64,000 nucleotides of DNA from Paradevosia sp036499825 (GTDB lineage Bacteria > Pseudomonadota > Alphaproteobacteria > Rhizobiales > Devosiaceae). Below, in pieces: positions 17,141-25,807 of this stretch (positions are counted from its first letter, which is position 1; every line of letters starts with the position of its first letter). A program made the position numbers and the translations under genes. The stretch covers positions 62,001 to 126,000 of the forward strand of contig DASYCZ010000008.1 in assembly GCA_036499825.1 (NCBI GenBank), written 5' to 3'. The notes under the pieces were generated by a model. The model saw only the letters and a program-made list of their open reading frames with translations. It had not been told where the DNA came from and made no database searches.

Positions 17141-18013
17141 ATGATCATCACCTGCCCAAATTGCCAGACGCGCTACCAGGTAGCCAACGACACCCTCGGC
17201 GCGGTGGGCCGCAAGGTGCTGTGCGCGCATTGCCAGAGCGCCTGGCAGGCGCTGCCGGAGCCGGAGCCGCGCGGCGTGCCCGAGGACAGCAATGACCTGC
17301 TGTTCGACGAAGATGCCGAGCGCGAGCTCGACGCCGAATTCGCTGCCGAGGAAAAAGAAGCGGTAAGCTGGGACTTCAATCAGGACGAGGCGATCGACGC
17401 CGAGGCAATGGTCGAGCCGTCGCCAACGACGCAGCCCTGGCGCAATGCCGTCGATCCCGCCGCGGAAAAGAAGCGGCAACGGGCGTTTTTCCGCCGGCAA
17501 AGCCGCATGGGGCGACAATTGCCGCTGGCGCGGGTGCGGCGCACGGTCCGCTGGGTCAGCGTCGTGGCGCTGTTGCTGGTGCTGACCGCGGTGGTGGTGT
17601 TCCGCACGTCGCTGGTGCGGCAGTTCCCCGAACTCGCCGGCGTCTATGCGGCGGTCGGTCTTGGCGTCAACGTCGTGGGTCTCGAATTCAGCGATGTGGT
17701 GACGCTCAACAGCCAGCATACGGGTGCCGAGGTGTTGTCGGTCACGGCGCGCATCCATTCGGTATCGAACCAGTTGGTGCGGGTGCCCCAGGTTGTGGTC
17801 ACACTGCTCGATGCCCATGGCGCAGCCCTTTACGAATGGAGCGTTGCGCCGGATTCGAGCGACTTGCAGCCGGGTGAAGTCCTCGATTTTTCCACTGAGT
17901 TACCACAGCCGCCGGCAGGGGCCAGCGAGGTCAGGTTGACCTTCGCGGGCAGCCGTGGGCAAATTCCAGCCGCCGTGTCTCCCTCTACTCCCAGCAGCGA
18001 AGCGAAACCCTGA
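17141..18013 (+). CDS. Zinc-ribbon (MJ0042) and DUF3426 membrane protein
   Basis: A 290-residue protein. The N terminus is a small zinc ribbon with two CxxC pairs (C5/C8 and C28/C31), followed by an acidic stretch (about 40-90), a basic region, one membrane helix (near 138-155, VALLLVLTAVVVF) and a C-terminal DUF3426 domain on the far side. This combination is widespread beside ftsE in Hyphomicrobiales; its role is unknown. The stop overlaps the start of the response-regulator gene (TGATG), so the two form an operon facing away from ftsE across 165 bp. Confidence 0.9.
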   Translation: MIITCPNCQTRYQVANDTLGAVGRKVLCAHCQSAWQALPEPEPRGVPEDSNDLLFDEDAERELDAEFAAEEKEAVSWDFNQDEAIDAEAMVEPSPTTQPWRNAVDPAAEKKRQRAFFRRQSRMGRQLPLARVRRTVRWVSVVALLLVLTAVVVFRTSLVRQFPELAGVYAAVGLGVNVVGLEFSDVVTLNSQHTGAEVLSVTARIHSVSNQLVRVPQVVVTLLDAHGAALYEWSVAPDSSDLQPGEVLDFSTELPQPPAGASEVRLTFAGSRGQIPAAVSPSTPSSEAKP

Positions 18014-18426
18014 TGGCCCGTATCCTAGTCGCCGAAGACGATGACAACGTCCGCCAGTTCGTGGTGCGGGCGCTGGAAATGAAGGGGCATGAGGTCGTGT
18101 TCGCCGAAGATGGCGGCCTGGCGCTGGAAGTGCTGATGGCCGAAGAGGGCCGCTTCGAGTTGCTGCTCTCCGACATCAAGATGCCGGTGATGGACGGTAT
18201 CGCGCTGGCGCTGGCGACTGCGGCAGCATATCCCGAGATCACCATCGTGCTGATGACCGGCTTTGCCGACCAGCGCGAGCGCGCCCATGGGCTGGAAGCC
18301 CTCATCTATGATGTCATCGCCAAGCCGTTCAGCCTCGCCCAGCTGATGGACAAGGTCGACGATGCCCTGCATGGCCGGCCGGCGGAGATCGTGTCGCTGG
18401 CCAGGCAGGCGATGACGGGTAGCTGA
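18013..18426 (+). CDS. Single-domain response regulator (CpdR-like)
   Basis: A 137-residue lone receiver domain. Acidic pocket EDD (8-10), phospho-acceptor D54 in LLSDIKMPVMDG, switch Thr in LMTGFAD and conserved K104 in AKPFS are present; there is no output domain. It resembles CpdR, the adaptor that steers ClpXP proteolysis in the alphaproteobacterial cell cycle, but is longer at the C terminus (EIVSLARQAM tail), so it could be a paralog. It is translationally coupled to the DUF3426 gene and ends close to the convergent lysA. Confidence 0.8.
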   Translation: MARILVAEDDDNVRQFVVRALEMKGHEVVFAEDGGLALEVLMAEEGRFELLLSDIKMPVMDGIALALATAAAYPEITIVLMTGFADQRERAHGLEALIYDVIAKPFSLAQLMDKVDDALHGRPAEIVSLARQAMTGS

Positions 18427-18433
18427 GCTCGGC

Positions 18434-19693
18434 CTACAGCCAGTCGGGAATGCTGTCGAGCGCCAGCAGTTCGTCGATACTCTTGCGGGCGCGGATGACG
18501 TGCCAGCGTGAACCATCGACCAGCACTTCGGGAATCAGCGGCCGTGAATTGTAGGTCGAGGCCATGACGGCGCCATAGGCGCCCGCCGACATGACCGCCA
18601 GCAGATCGCCTTCCTTGACGCCGGACATGCGGCGACCCAGAGCCAGGTAGTCGCCGGTCTCGCAGACCGGACCGACGATATCGGCCGTAATCGAAGGCAG
18701 GTTGGACTGGACCACCGGCTGCACGTCGTGATGGGCCTCGTAGAGCGTGGGGCGGATCAGGTCGTTCATGGCCGCGTCGACGATGACGAAGCTCTTGGCG
18801 CCTTCCTTGACGTATTCCACCCTGGTGACGAGGATGCCGGCATTGCCCACGATCAGGCGTCCGGGCTCGATGACGAGCGACACGCCGAGCGCGCCGAGCT
18901 TGTCGCGGACGACATTGGCATAGGCCGTCGGCTCCGGCGGTGCTGCGCCCTCGAAATCATAGGGGATGCCAAGGCCACCGCCGACATCGAGGTGCGAGAT
19001 GGCGTGGCCATCGGCACGCAGCGTCGTGAGCAGTTCCGCCATCAGCGTGAAGGCATCGGCGAAAGGCGCAAGATCGGTGATCTGGCTGCCGATATGCATA
19101 TCGATGCCCACGGCGTCGACATTGTCGAGCTGGGCGATGCGGGCATAGACCTCGCGCGCGCGCGCGTAGGGGATGCCGAACTTGTTCTCGGACTTGCCGG
19201 TCGAGATCTTGGCATGGGTCCTGGCATCGACGTCGGGGTTGATACGCACGGAGACCCGGGCCTTCCTGCCCATGCTGCCGGCCACCACATCGAGCCGTTC
19301 GAGTTCGGGCTCGCTCTCCAGATTGAAGCACTTGATGCCGAGTTCGAGGCCGCGGCGCATTTCGGCGACGGTCTTGCCGACGCCGGAGAAGACGATCTTT
19401 TCCGGCGCGATGCCGGCGGCGATGGCGCGTTCGAGCTCGCCCCCCGAAACCACGTCGGCGCCGGCACCCTCACGGGCGAGGAGCCTAAGCACCGCCTGGT
19501 TGGAGTTGGCCTTCATCGCATAGGCCAACAGCGTCGGAATGCCCGCAAAGGCTTCCTGCATGACGCGCACATGGCGGCGCAGCGTTGCGGCCGAATAGAC
19601 GTAGAACGGTGTGCCGACCTTGCCGGCCAGTTCGGTCAAGTCGACATCCTCGGCAAACATCCTGCCGTCGCGGGTCTGGAAATGGTGGACCAA
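18434..19693 (-). CDS. lysA: Diaminopimelate decarboxylase
   Basis: Last step of lysine synthesis: decarboxylates meso-DAP. PLP type III fold, 419 residues. PLP lysine K61 in YAMKANSNQAV; GGGLGIPY binds the phosphate; CETGDYLA carries the catalytic cysteine of the other subunit. It follows the second ChaC gene and argH on the same strand (87-bp gap to ChaC). In many relatives a small lipoprotein gene precedes lysA; I see none here. A short GAGCG/CGCTC hairpin is in its leader (19733-19747). Confidence 0.96.
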   Translation of the reverse strand: MVHHFQTRDGRMFAEDVDLTELAGKVGTPFYVYSAATLRRHVRVMQEAFAGIPTLLAYAMKANSNQAVLRLLAREGAGADVVSGGELERAIAAGIAPEKIVFSGVGKTVAEMRRGLELGIKCFNLESEPELERLDVVAGSMGRKARVSVRINPDVDARTHAKISTGKSENKFGIPYARAREVYARIAQLDNVDAVGIDMHIGSQITDLAPFADAFTLMAELLTTLRADGHAISHLDVGGGLGIPYDFEGAAPPEPTAYANVVRDKLGALGVSLVIEPGRLIVGNAGILVTRVEYVKEGAKSFVIVDAAMNDLIRPTLYEAHHDVQPVVQSNLPSITADIVGPVCETGDYLALGRRMSGVKEGDLLAVMSAGAYGAVMASTYNSRPLIPEVLVDGSRWHVIRARKSIDELLALDSIPDWL

Positions 19694-19779
19694 TGCGTTC
19701 GCCTTTGTTCGGTCTGGTGCTGCGAGAAACCGGAGCGGACAACGCTCTAGTGCAGCGTAGGGAAAAACGGAAGCGGGAG

Positions 19780-20493
19780 TTATTCGGTGGAGGCGTGGGC
19801 GGCCTCGATACGCTGTGCCACCAGCTCCTGCAGGCGCCAGAGGTGGGGGTCGTGGATATGCAGGTCTTCAAGATGCTTGACGGTGGCGAAGAGGTATTCG
19901 GCCATGGAACCGCGCTGGCCGACGGCGGTGGCAAGGACCTCCGCGACCCTCGCCTCATCGAGGCCGGAAACATAGCGGCCGGAATTGCGATCGATGCAGA
20001 AAGTCAGGGCCCTGATGGTGCCGCCGCTGGTAACGGCGTTGACCCAGCGCGGCGGAAAGGAGGAGGGCCGCCAGCCCATCTCGCGTTCCAGCAGTTTGCG
20101 GAGATTGGCTTCGATAGCATCGGGCGGCACCCGGTAGAGCACGCCCTTGCAGGCCCCGCCCCGATCCAGCGCCAGCATGAGGCCCGGATTTTGGGCATTG
20201 CCGCGATGGCGGGTGTTCCAGCCGAGGCAGAAGGCGCGATGCCAGCCGCGCACCAGGCCGGTGCGGATTTCGACGAAATCGCAGGCCGGCTTCCAGATCA
20301 GCGAGCCATAGGCGAAAAACCAGATATCGGTGGTCTGGGGGCCGGTAGCGAGGAGGTGGGCGATGGTGCGGTCATGGTCGGCAGCCGTCGACTGGGTGCT
20401 GCCCGGAGGAGGTGTCGCCTCATCGACGATCTCGCGGAAAACCTTGGCGACGTGCTCGGCAGTCAGCCGCATCTGCCGTTTTGGACCTGCCAT
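19780..20493 (-). CDS. ChaC-like gamma-glutamylcyclotransferase (paralog 2)
   Basis: Second ChaC-like protein of the window, with an N-terminal extension of about 60 residues before the cyclotransferase signature WFFAYGSLIWKP. Further motifs: CKGVLYRVPP, LLEREMGWRP and the catalytic-region pattern VTSGGTIRALTFCID. It is predicted to release 5-oxoproline from glutathione or related peptides. The ATG at 20493 gives 237 residues; a TTG at 20517 and ATG at 20472 are alternatives. It lies between argH and lysA on the same strand, 55 bp after argH, an unusual insertion into an amino-acid gene pair. Confidence 0.85.
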   Translation of the reverse strand: MAGPKRQMRLTAEHVAKVFREIVDEATPPPGSTQSTAADHDRTIAHLLATGPQTTDIWFFAYGSLIWKPACDFVEIRTGLVRGWHRAFCLGWNTRHRGNAQNPGLMLALDRGGACKGVLYRVPPDAIEANLRKLLEREMGWRPSSFPPRWVNAVTSGGTIRALTFCIDRNSGRYVSGLDEARVAEVLATAVGQRGSMAEYLFATVKHLEDLHIHDPHLWRLQELVAQRIEAAHASTE

Positions 20494-20548
20494 TGGCCGT
20501 TCAAGCTCCGCACTCAAATCAGTGCGAAGCTTGGCCTAACCGCAGGCG

Positions 20549-21997
20549 CTATTCAATGCCGCCGTCGCCCGATCCGTGGTGACCACCCTTGCGCGTCTTG
20601 AGCGGCTCCGCCGCCACGCCGGTGAGCAGTTCGCGCCAGCGCGCCGCCTGGGCGAGAACGTTGTCGGGCGCGGTGCCGCCATAGCTGGTGCGGCTGCGCA
20701 CCGAACTTTCGACTGACAGGACCTTGTGGATGCGGCTGTCGATGCGCTGGTCGACCGTCTTGAAGTCCTCGATGGTCAGACCCTCGAGGCCGCAGCCCTT
20801 CTGTTCGGCCAGCGCCACGATCTGTCCGGTAATGTGGTGGGCGTCGCGGAAGGGCACATTGGCCTCGCGCACCAGCCAGTCGGCGATGTCGGTGGCGGTC
20901 GAAAAGCCCGAGGACGCGGCGGCGTGCATGCGCTCGCGATTGACCGTAAGGTCGCCCACCATGCCGGTCATGGCAGCCAGTGACAGCGACAGCGAATCGA
21001 GGGCATCGAAGGCGACTTCCTTGTCTTCCTGCATGTCCTTGGAATAGGCGAGCGGCAAGCCCTTCATCACCACCAGCAGGCTGGTCAGCGAGCCCAGGAT
21101 GCGGCCGATCTTGGCGCGCACGAGTTCGGCGGCATCAGGATTGCGCTTTTGCGGCATGATGGACGAGCCGGTCGAGAACTTGTCGCTGAGGCGGACGAAA
21201 CCGAACTGCGCCGATGACCAGATCACCAGTTCCTCGGCGAAGCGCGACAGATGGATGGCGCAGATGCTGGCGGCAGCAAGCGTTTCCAGGATGAAATCAC
21301 GATCGGAGACGGCGTCGAGGGAATTGGCGGTCGGCCGGTCGAAGCCGAGGGTCGTGGCGGTCATCTCGCGATCGATGGGAAACGAGGTGCCGGCAAGGGC
21401 CGCCGAGCCAAGGGGATTCTCGTTGAGGCGCTTGCGGGCATCGGTCAGCCGGCCGGCATCGCGGCCGAGCATTTCCACATAGGCGAGCAGGTGATGGCCG
21501 AAGGTCACCGGCTGGGCGCTCTGCAAATGCGTGAAGCCGGGCATGATGGTCTCGGCTTCGGCCTCGACGCGGTCGATCAGTCCGAGTTGCAGCGTCCTGA
21601 TCTGGGCCAGGAGCGTATCGATGGCATCGCGGACATAGAGGCGGAAATCGGTGGCCACCTGGTCGTTGCGCGAACGGGCGGTATGAAGGCGCCCGCCGGC
21701 ATCGCCGATCAGGTCCTTGAGCCGGCTTTCGACATTCATATGGATGTCTTCGAGCGCGCGCGAAAAGTTGAATTTGCCGCTCTCGATCTCGGCCTGCACC
21801 TGCTCTAAGCCGGTGACGATGGCGTCGCGATCGGCCGCGGTCAGGATGCCGGTGCTGGCGAGCATCCCGGCATGAGCGATTGACCCGGCGATGTCCTGCC
21901 GGTACAGGCGCTGATCAAAGCCGATGGAGGCGTTGATCTCTTCCATGATGGCGTCGGGACCGGAGGAAAACCGTCCGCCCCACATCCGATTGCTCAT
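20549..21997 (-). CDS. argH: Argininosuccinate lyase
   Basis: Splits argininosuccinate into arginine and fumarate. It has 482 residues: MSNRMWGGRFS at the N terminus, HTARSRNDQVATD, TFGHHLLAY, and the superfamily signature GSSIMPQKRNPD. The tail after the usual end (KTRKGGHHGSGDGG) is a short glycine/histidine-rich extension. ATG 21997 follows AGAGGA; a GTG at 22000 is also possible. The tlpA start lies only 21 bp away on the other strand, with the two ribosome-binding sites side by side. Confidence 0.96.
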   Translation of the reverse strand: MSNRMWGGRFSSGPDAIMEEINASIGFDQRLYRQDIAGSIAHAGMLASTGILTAADRDAIVTGLEQVQAEIESGKFNFSRALEDIHMNVESRLKDLIGDAGGRLHTARSRNDQVATDFRLYVRDAIDTLLAQIRTLQLGLIDRVEAEAETIMPGFTHLQSAQPVTFGHHLLAYVEMLGRDAGRLTDARKRLNENPLGSAALAGTSFPIDREMTATTLGFDRPTANSLDAVSDRDFILETLAAASICAIHLSRFAEELVIWSSAQFGFVRLSDKFSTGSSIMPQKRNPDAAELVRAKIGRILGSLTSLLVVMKGLPLAYSKDMQEDKEVAFDALDSLSLSLAAMTGMVGDLTVNRERMHAAASSGFSTATDIADWLVREANVPFRDAHHITGQIVALAEQKGCGLEGLTIEDFKTVDQRIDSRIHKVLSVESSVRSRTSYGGTAPDNVLAQAARWRELLTGVAAEPLKTRKGGHHGSGDGGIE

Positions 21998-22018
21998 CAC
22001 ATTCCTCTTGGAGACGAC

Positions 22019-22687
22019 ATGAGTGAAAACGCGCCGCTGACCGCGAAGAAAAGACTTCCCCGCATGGTGCTGAGCCTGGGGCTCGTCGGCGCGGGGCTAG
22101 CTATAGCGGTCGGGGTTTGGGTTAGCAATGGCGGGGGCGCCGCGACGCCGGAATGCGCGCCGCAATTGCAGGCTGCCGCCGCCATCGATAGCGCGGCGCA
22201 GGGCGAACTGGCGGCGGTGACCGGCACGGGCACCGGGCGCGGCTATTCGGAAGTGGCCTTCCAGGATGGCGACGGCCAGATGAAGACCATCGGCGATTTC
22301 AAGGGCAAGGCGCTACTGGTCAATTTCTGGGCCTCCTGGTGCATACCCTGCCGTGAGGAAATGCCGGCGCTGAATACCGTCGCGGGCAAGTACAACGACG
22401 CCGATTTTGAAGTGCTGCCCGTCAATCTCGATATCGGCGATGGCGGCATCGACAAGGCCAGGAAGTTCCTGGCCGATGGCAACTGGCCCAATCTGCCGCT
22501 CTATGCCGATCCGACCTTCAAGGCCTTCGACAAGCTGAAGACGGAAGCCGTATCCATCGGCCTGCCGACATCCCTCTTGCTTGACGGCAAAGGCTGCGAG
22601 ATCGCGGTGCTGCAGGGGCCTGCTCCCTGGGACACGCCTGACGGCGACAAGGTGGTGGAGGCCTTGAAGGCGCTGGTGAAAACCTAA
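22019..22687 (+). CDS. tlpA: TlpA-like membrane-anchored thiol-disulfide reductase
   Basis: Periplasmic thioredoxin-like reductase; TlpA family members reduce cysteines of cytochrome oxidase copper sites or cytochrome c. It has 222 residues: N-terminal anchor (about 14-36), then the thioredoxin domain with WASWCIPCREEMP (C108, C111). A Cys pair C46 and a later C (KGCEIAV) are extra. RBS GGAG is 5 nt before the ATG. It is head-to-head with argH (21 bp) and overlaps by 4 bp the stop of a small gene on the opposite strand. Confidence 0.93.
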   Translation: MSENAPLTAKKRLPRMVLSLGLVGAGLAIAVGVWVSNGGGAATPECAPQLQAAAAIDSAAQGELAAVTGTGTGRGYSEVAFQDGDGQMKTIGDFKGKALLVNFWASWCIPCREEMPALNTVAGKYNDADFEVLPVNLDIGDGGIDKARKFLADGNWPNLPLYADPTFKAFDKLKTEAVSIGLPTSLLLDGKGCEIAVLQGPAPWDTPDGDKVVEALKALVKT

Positions 22688-22935
22688 GCCAGCTTGTCGA
22701 TCATGGCGCCGGCTTCCGGCGTCAGCGCCAGGGGCTTGGCGTCCTGGGCCACCGACGCGAAGGCGTCCGAGATGGTATCCGAATAGGCTGGGGTCGCATC
22801 GTCCGGCTGGTTCTGCGCATCGCGCAGGGCCTTGAGCTGGACATCGTTACGCAGCTTGGCCAGGAGTACCTGGGCGCCACCCAGGGTGCTGCTTTGGCTG
22901 AGGGCCAGGCGGTGAATGGCGATATCAAGGTTCAC
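22684..22935 (-). CDS. Small hypothetical protein (GTG start, strong RBS)
   Basis: An 83-residue protein of unknown family. It is rich in Ala, Leu, Asp and Gln, predicted largely helical (HRLALSQSSTLGGAQVLLAKLRND), with no cysteine, signal peptide or membrane helix. The GTG at 22935 is supported by a perfect AGGAGG 5 nt upstream, the best Shine-Dalgarno sequence I noticed in this part. It lies 32 bp after the 61-residue putative motility-protein gene on the same strand, so the two probably form an operon. Its 3' end overlaps tlpA by 4 bp. Confidence 0.65.
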   Translation of the reverse strand: MNLDIAIHRLALSQSSTLGGAQVLLAKLRNDVQLKALRDAQNQPDDATPAYSDTISDAFASVAQDAKPLALTPEAGAMIDKLA

Positions 22936-22967
22936 GGCATCCTCCTACCGGGAGAATCGACGAAACG

Positions 22968-23153
22968 TCAGGCCGTCTTGTCGACCATGAAGCCGGTTCC
23001 ATCGGTCGGCGGCACCGATTTGGCGGCATTGGCAAGCATGTCGATGAGGCTCATGTCCATCTCGTGCTGCTTTTTGATGATGGAATATTGAGCAAGCGTC
23101 TGCGTCCTGGCAACGCTCATTCCCACCAATTGTGCCGTCAGATCGGTATCCAT
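22968..23153 (-). CDS. Putative YjfB-like motility protein
   Basis: A 61-residue protein from ATG 23153 (ATG 23165 and GTG 23177 are in frame upstream). The pattern MDTDLTAQLVGMSVARTQTLAQYSI (split over residues 1-25), IIKKQHEMDMSLIDMLANAA resembles the YjfB_motility family, small helical proteins of unknown role often near flagellar genes. No flagellar gene is in the window, so the name is tentative. It is followed at 32 bp by another small helical protein gene. Confidence 0.6.
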   Translation of the reverse strand: MDTDLTAQLVGMSVARTQTLAQYSIIKKQHEMDMSLIDMLANAAKSVPPTDGTGFMVDKTA

Positions 23154-23224
23154 GGTCCGCCGCATTGTTGGGTCCACGCGGGGACCTTAGGCGGTTGGGG
23201 TAAACAAATGCTTGGCCCGGGCGG

Positions 23225-23998
23225 TTAACGTTTGATCGCCGTGCCTGTGGCAATCGGCGCGCGCCGGTAGTGATAGTGATAGAGGTCGCGCGTAAAGCCG
23301 ATGCGCTCGTAAAGGGCGCGGGCGCGATGATTGTCGGCGACCAGTTGCAGGCAGGCGGTATCGGCCCCTTGTGTGCGCCCCCACTCCATCAGGGCGCCTA
23401 CGGCCCGGCGCGCCATGCCCTGCTGCCGATATTCGGGGACGGTGGCGCAGGATTCGATGACCAGCAGGCTGTCATGCACCACCCCATAGGCGATGCTGCA
23501 CACTTCCTTGTTGCGGCGGACGGAGGCGAAACACTTGGGCGGCACGATGGTGTCGATCATGCGCTGGTAGACTGCCAGATCCTCGTCGTTCAGATTGCCG
23601 GTGGCCTGCCGGACCTTGAGCCAGGCCGCATCGGGCAGGGGGTGCAATTGCACATCGTCAGTGACGATGGGGGGATAGGTATCGAGATCGGCGACGAGGA
23701 CGGCCACGTCCTCTTCCAGCGTATAGCCGCGTCGCGCCAGTTCGGCGTCGAGGTCGGCGGCCATTTCGGGCATGCGGAAGATCGTCTGCTGGCCGAGGCG
23801 GCCGTAAAGACTGTCGGCGGCCTGGATGATGCCCGCGGCATTGCGGCGTTCCCAGCGCAGGGGATTGACGGAATTGGTGCGGCGCGTGGCGCCGCCTGAA
23901 AACCGCAGAACCCAGCCGTGCAACAGGAGCTGACGGGGTGAAGGCCAGGAATTATGGCAGGCCTCTTCGACCCGCCATTTCAGTTCGATATCGCTCAT
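23225..23998 (-). CDS. GNAT-family N-acetyltransferase (two-part)
   Basis: A 257-residue protein. The N-terminal half (SWPSPRQLLLHGWVLRFSGG, then NSVNPL) is a degenerate GNAT-like domain shared by a distinct subgroup; the C-terminal half holds the active GNAT motif VPEYRQQGMARRAVGALMEW and LVADNHRARALYERIGF. The acceptor is unknown. Its ATG overlaps the stop of the PH-domain gene (ATGA), placing it last in a minus-strand run HIG1 - adenosyltransferase - rhomboid - PH - GNAT. Confidence 0.88.
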   Translation of the reverse strand: MSDIELKWRVEEACHNSWPSPRQLLLHGWVLRFSGGATRRTNSVNPLRWERRNAAGIIQAADSLYGRLGQQTIFRMPEMAADLDAELARRGYTLEEDVAVLVADLDTYPPIVTDDVQLHPLPDAAWLKVRQATGNLNDEDLAVYQRMIDTIVPPKCFASVRRNKEVCSIAYGVVHDSLLVIESCATVPEYRQQGMARRAVGALMEWGRTQGADTACLQLVADNHRARALYERIGFTRDLYHYHYRRAPIATGTAIKR

Positions 23999-24453
23999 CG
24001 CACCACGATGGCACTGCGTAGTTGCAGAGGATCAGCGATGGCTTCGAGGTTTTCGATCCCGACGCCAGTGCCACGCGCGCTGACGGTGCCGTAGCCGAAG
24101 AGCCGGCCGAACAGGGTCTGGTCGACGGCAACGGATTCGATCTTGTCCATGTTCATCTCGGTGGTGAAGCGGCTGATGAACCCGGTCTTGTAGATGAGGC
24201 GGCGATTGGTGACGGCGATCTCGGTGGTCCATTGCAGGAACCAGGCCCGGAGCAGGGTGATGAGACCGAAGAGGCCGAAGAGCCCCGCCACGATCTGATA
24301 AACCAAGGGCAGGTCGTAGACCGCCGGTCCGACAAAGAACACCAGGAGCGCCAGGATGATGAGAAGGAGGCCAGGAACGTAGATGATCCAGTGCTTCCTG
24401 CCTTCCGCCACCACCGTTTCGTTCGGCTGAAGGACTTTTTTAACGTAACTCAT
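23995..24453 (-). CDS. PH (bPH2) domain membrane protein
   Basis: A 152-residue protein. Two closely spaced membrane helices (about 27-45 and 50-70, PGLLLIILALLVFF and VAGLFGLFGLITLL) are followed by a bacterial pleckstrin-homology-like domain (WTTEIAVTNRRLIYKTG, typical bPH_2 entry). ATG 24453 follows AGGAG; an upstream in-frame start at 24504 would run into the rhomboid 3' end. It overlaps the GNAT gene by 4 bp and lies 16 bp after the rhomboid gene. Function is unknown; membrane sensing or scaffold roles are suggested for the family. Confidence 0.88.
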   Translation of the reverse strand: MSYVKKVLQPNETVVAEGRKHWIIYVPGLLLIILALLVFFVGPAVYDLPLVYQIVAGLFGLFGLITLLRAWFLQWTTEIAVTNRRLIYKTGFISRFTTEMNMDKIESVAVDQTLFGRLFGYGTVSARGTGVGIENLEAIADPLQLRSAIVVR

Positions 24454-24469
24454 TTCGCTCCTAGACAAG

Positions 24470-25162
24470 TCATCGCGGCAGGCTGCCGCCCCAGAGGGGA
24501 ACATCGCGGCGCTTCAGTACCAGCACCAGAAGCGCACCGGCAACGACGCCGCCAAGATGGGCCCACCACGCCACAGGCTCGGAAGAGCCGATAAGCACGT
24601 AGAAAATCTGCATGGCGACCCACAGGCCCAGCATCCAGAAGGCCGGCACGGGTACTGGCAGAGGAATCACGATCCGCGTCAGCACCAGGACTTTAGCATG
24701 CGGGAAAAGCACCACATAGGCGCCCATGACCCCGGCGACCGCCCCGGAAGCGCCGATCAGCGGACCATTGGCGCTGAAGTTGAAGGCGAGATAGAGCAGG
24801 GCCGCCAAAACGGCGCAGGTCAGGTAGAAGGCGAGATAGCGCCAATGTCCCATGGCGTCCTCGATATTGTCGCCGAAGATCCACAGGAACAGCATGTTGG
24901 ACAACAAGTGCAGCCAGTCGGCGTGCAGGAACGCGTAGGTGGCCAGATTGGCCCAGTCGGGCAGCCAGGCCAGTGGCTGCGGGACGAGGTTGCGCACCAC
25001 GATCGGGATCATGCCGAAATCGATGGCGAAATTGTCGTACTGGGCCGGCGAGAGTGACCACTGATAGAGATAGATCAGCGTGTTGAGCGCGATCAGCCCA
25101 TAGGTGACGTAGGCGAAGCGGATATGGCGCTTGGGGTTTTCATCATAGAGGGGGACAAACAT
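24470..25162 (-). CDS. Rhomboid-family intramembrane serine protease
   Basis: A 230-residue polytopic protein. The rhomboid catalytic dyad is present: S139 in GASG and H202 in WWAHLGG; the oxyanion/structural motif HADWLHLLSNM (H80, H85, N89) precedes it. About six membrane helices can be drawn. It would cleave membrane-embedded substrates; none is evident nearby. It lies 6 bp after the cobalamin adenosyltransferase gene and 16 bp before the PH-domain gene, so co-transcription is likely. Confidence 0.93.
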   Translation of the reverse strand: MFVPLYDENPKRHIRFAYVTYGLIALNTLIYLYQWSLSPAQYDNFAIDFGMIPIVVRNLVPQPLAWLPDWANLATYAFLHADWLHLLSNMLFLWIFGDNIEDAMGHWRYLAFYLTCAVLAALLYLAFNFSANGPLIGASGAVAGVMGAYVVLFPHAKVLVLTRIVIPLPVPVPAFWMLGLWVAMQIFYVLIGSSEPVAWWAHLGGVVAGALLVLVLKRRDVPLWGGSLPR

Positions 25163-25168
25163 CGCTAG

Positions 25169-25762
25169 CTAGCCGCCATCGCGCACCGACTGGGTGTAGC
25201 GGCCAGGTGTCCAGAGCACGTCCTTCTGGCCGTTGCCATTGGCAACACGGGCCAGAACGAAAAGCAGATCGGAGAGCCGGTTGGCATAGCGCAGGGCGTC
25301 CGGGTTGATGGCCTCGCCCGTCTCCTTGAGCGCCACGATCAGGCGTTCGGCCCGGCGCACCACGGTGCGGGCGATGTGGAGATTGGCGGCGAGCGGCGTG
25401 CCGCCGGGCAGGACGAAACTCTTGAGCGGCTCCAACCCTTCGTTGAGATGGTCGATCTGCCGTTCCAGCCAATCAGTCTGGGCTGCGGTGATGCGCAGGG
25501 AGGGGCTCGACGGATCATCCTCTCCAGGCGTTGCGAGATCCGAGCCGAGGTCGAACAAATCGTTCTGGATGCGGGCCAGCATGGTGTCGATCTTGGGCAT
25601 GGATTCGGTCCGGGTGCGGGCGAGGCCGATTTCGGAATTGGCTTCGTCCACCGTGCCGAAGGCCTCGATGCGCAGATCGGTCTTGGAACGCCGCGGGCCG
25701 CGAACGAGGCCGGTAGTGCCATCGTCGCCGGTGCGCGTGTAGATCTTGTTGAGTTTGACCAC
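25169..25762 (-). CDS. Cob(I)alamin adenosyltransferase, PduO type
   Basis: Transfers the adenosyl group of ATP to cob(I)alamin to form coenzyme B12. It has 197 residues with the PduO/MMAB pattern: KIYTRTGDDGTTGL at the N terminus (ATP loop), EAFGTVDEANSEIG, and ARTVVRRAERLIV followed by NRLSDLLFVLAR. It relates by pathway to cobS and cobT at 58-62 kb, but lies in another operon. It follows the HIG1-like gene by 45 bp. Confidence 0.95.
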   Translation of the reverse strand: MVKLNKIYTRTGDDGTTGLVRGPRRSKTDLRIEAFGTVDEANSEIGLARTRTESMPKIDTMLARIQNDLFDLGSDLATPGEDDPSSPSLRITAAQTDWLERQIDHLNEGLEPLKSFVLPGGTPLAANLHIARTVVRRAERLIVALKETGEAINPDALRYANRLSDLLFVLARVANGNGQKDVLWTPGRYTQSVRDGG

Positions 25763-25807
25763 GTTGTCTTAATCCGGAACCAGAGGGTGAGGCCGCAGTA
25801 TCGGGCC

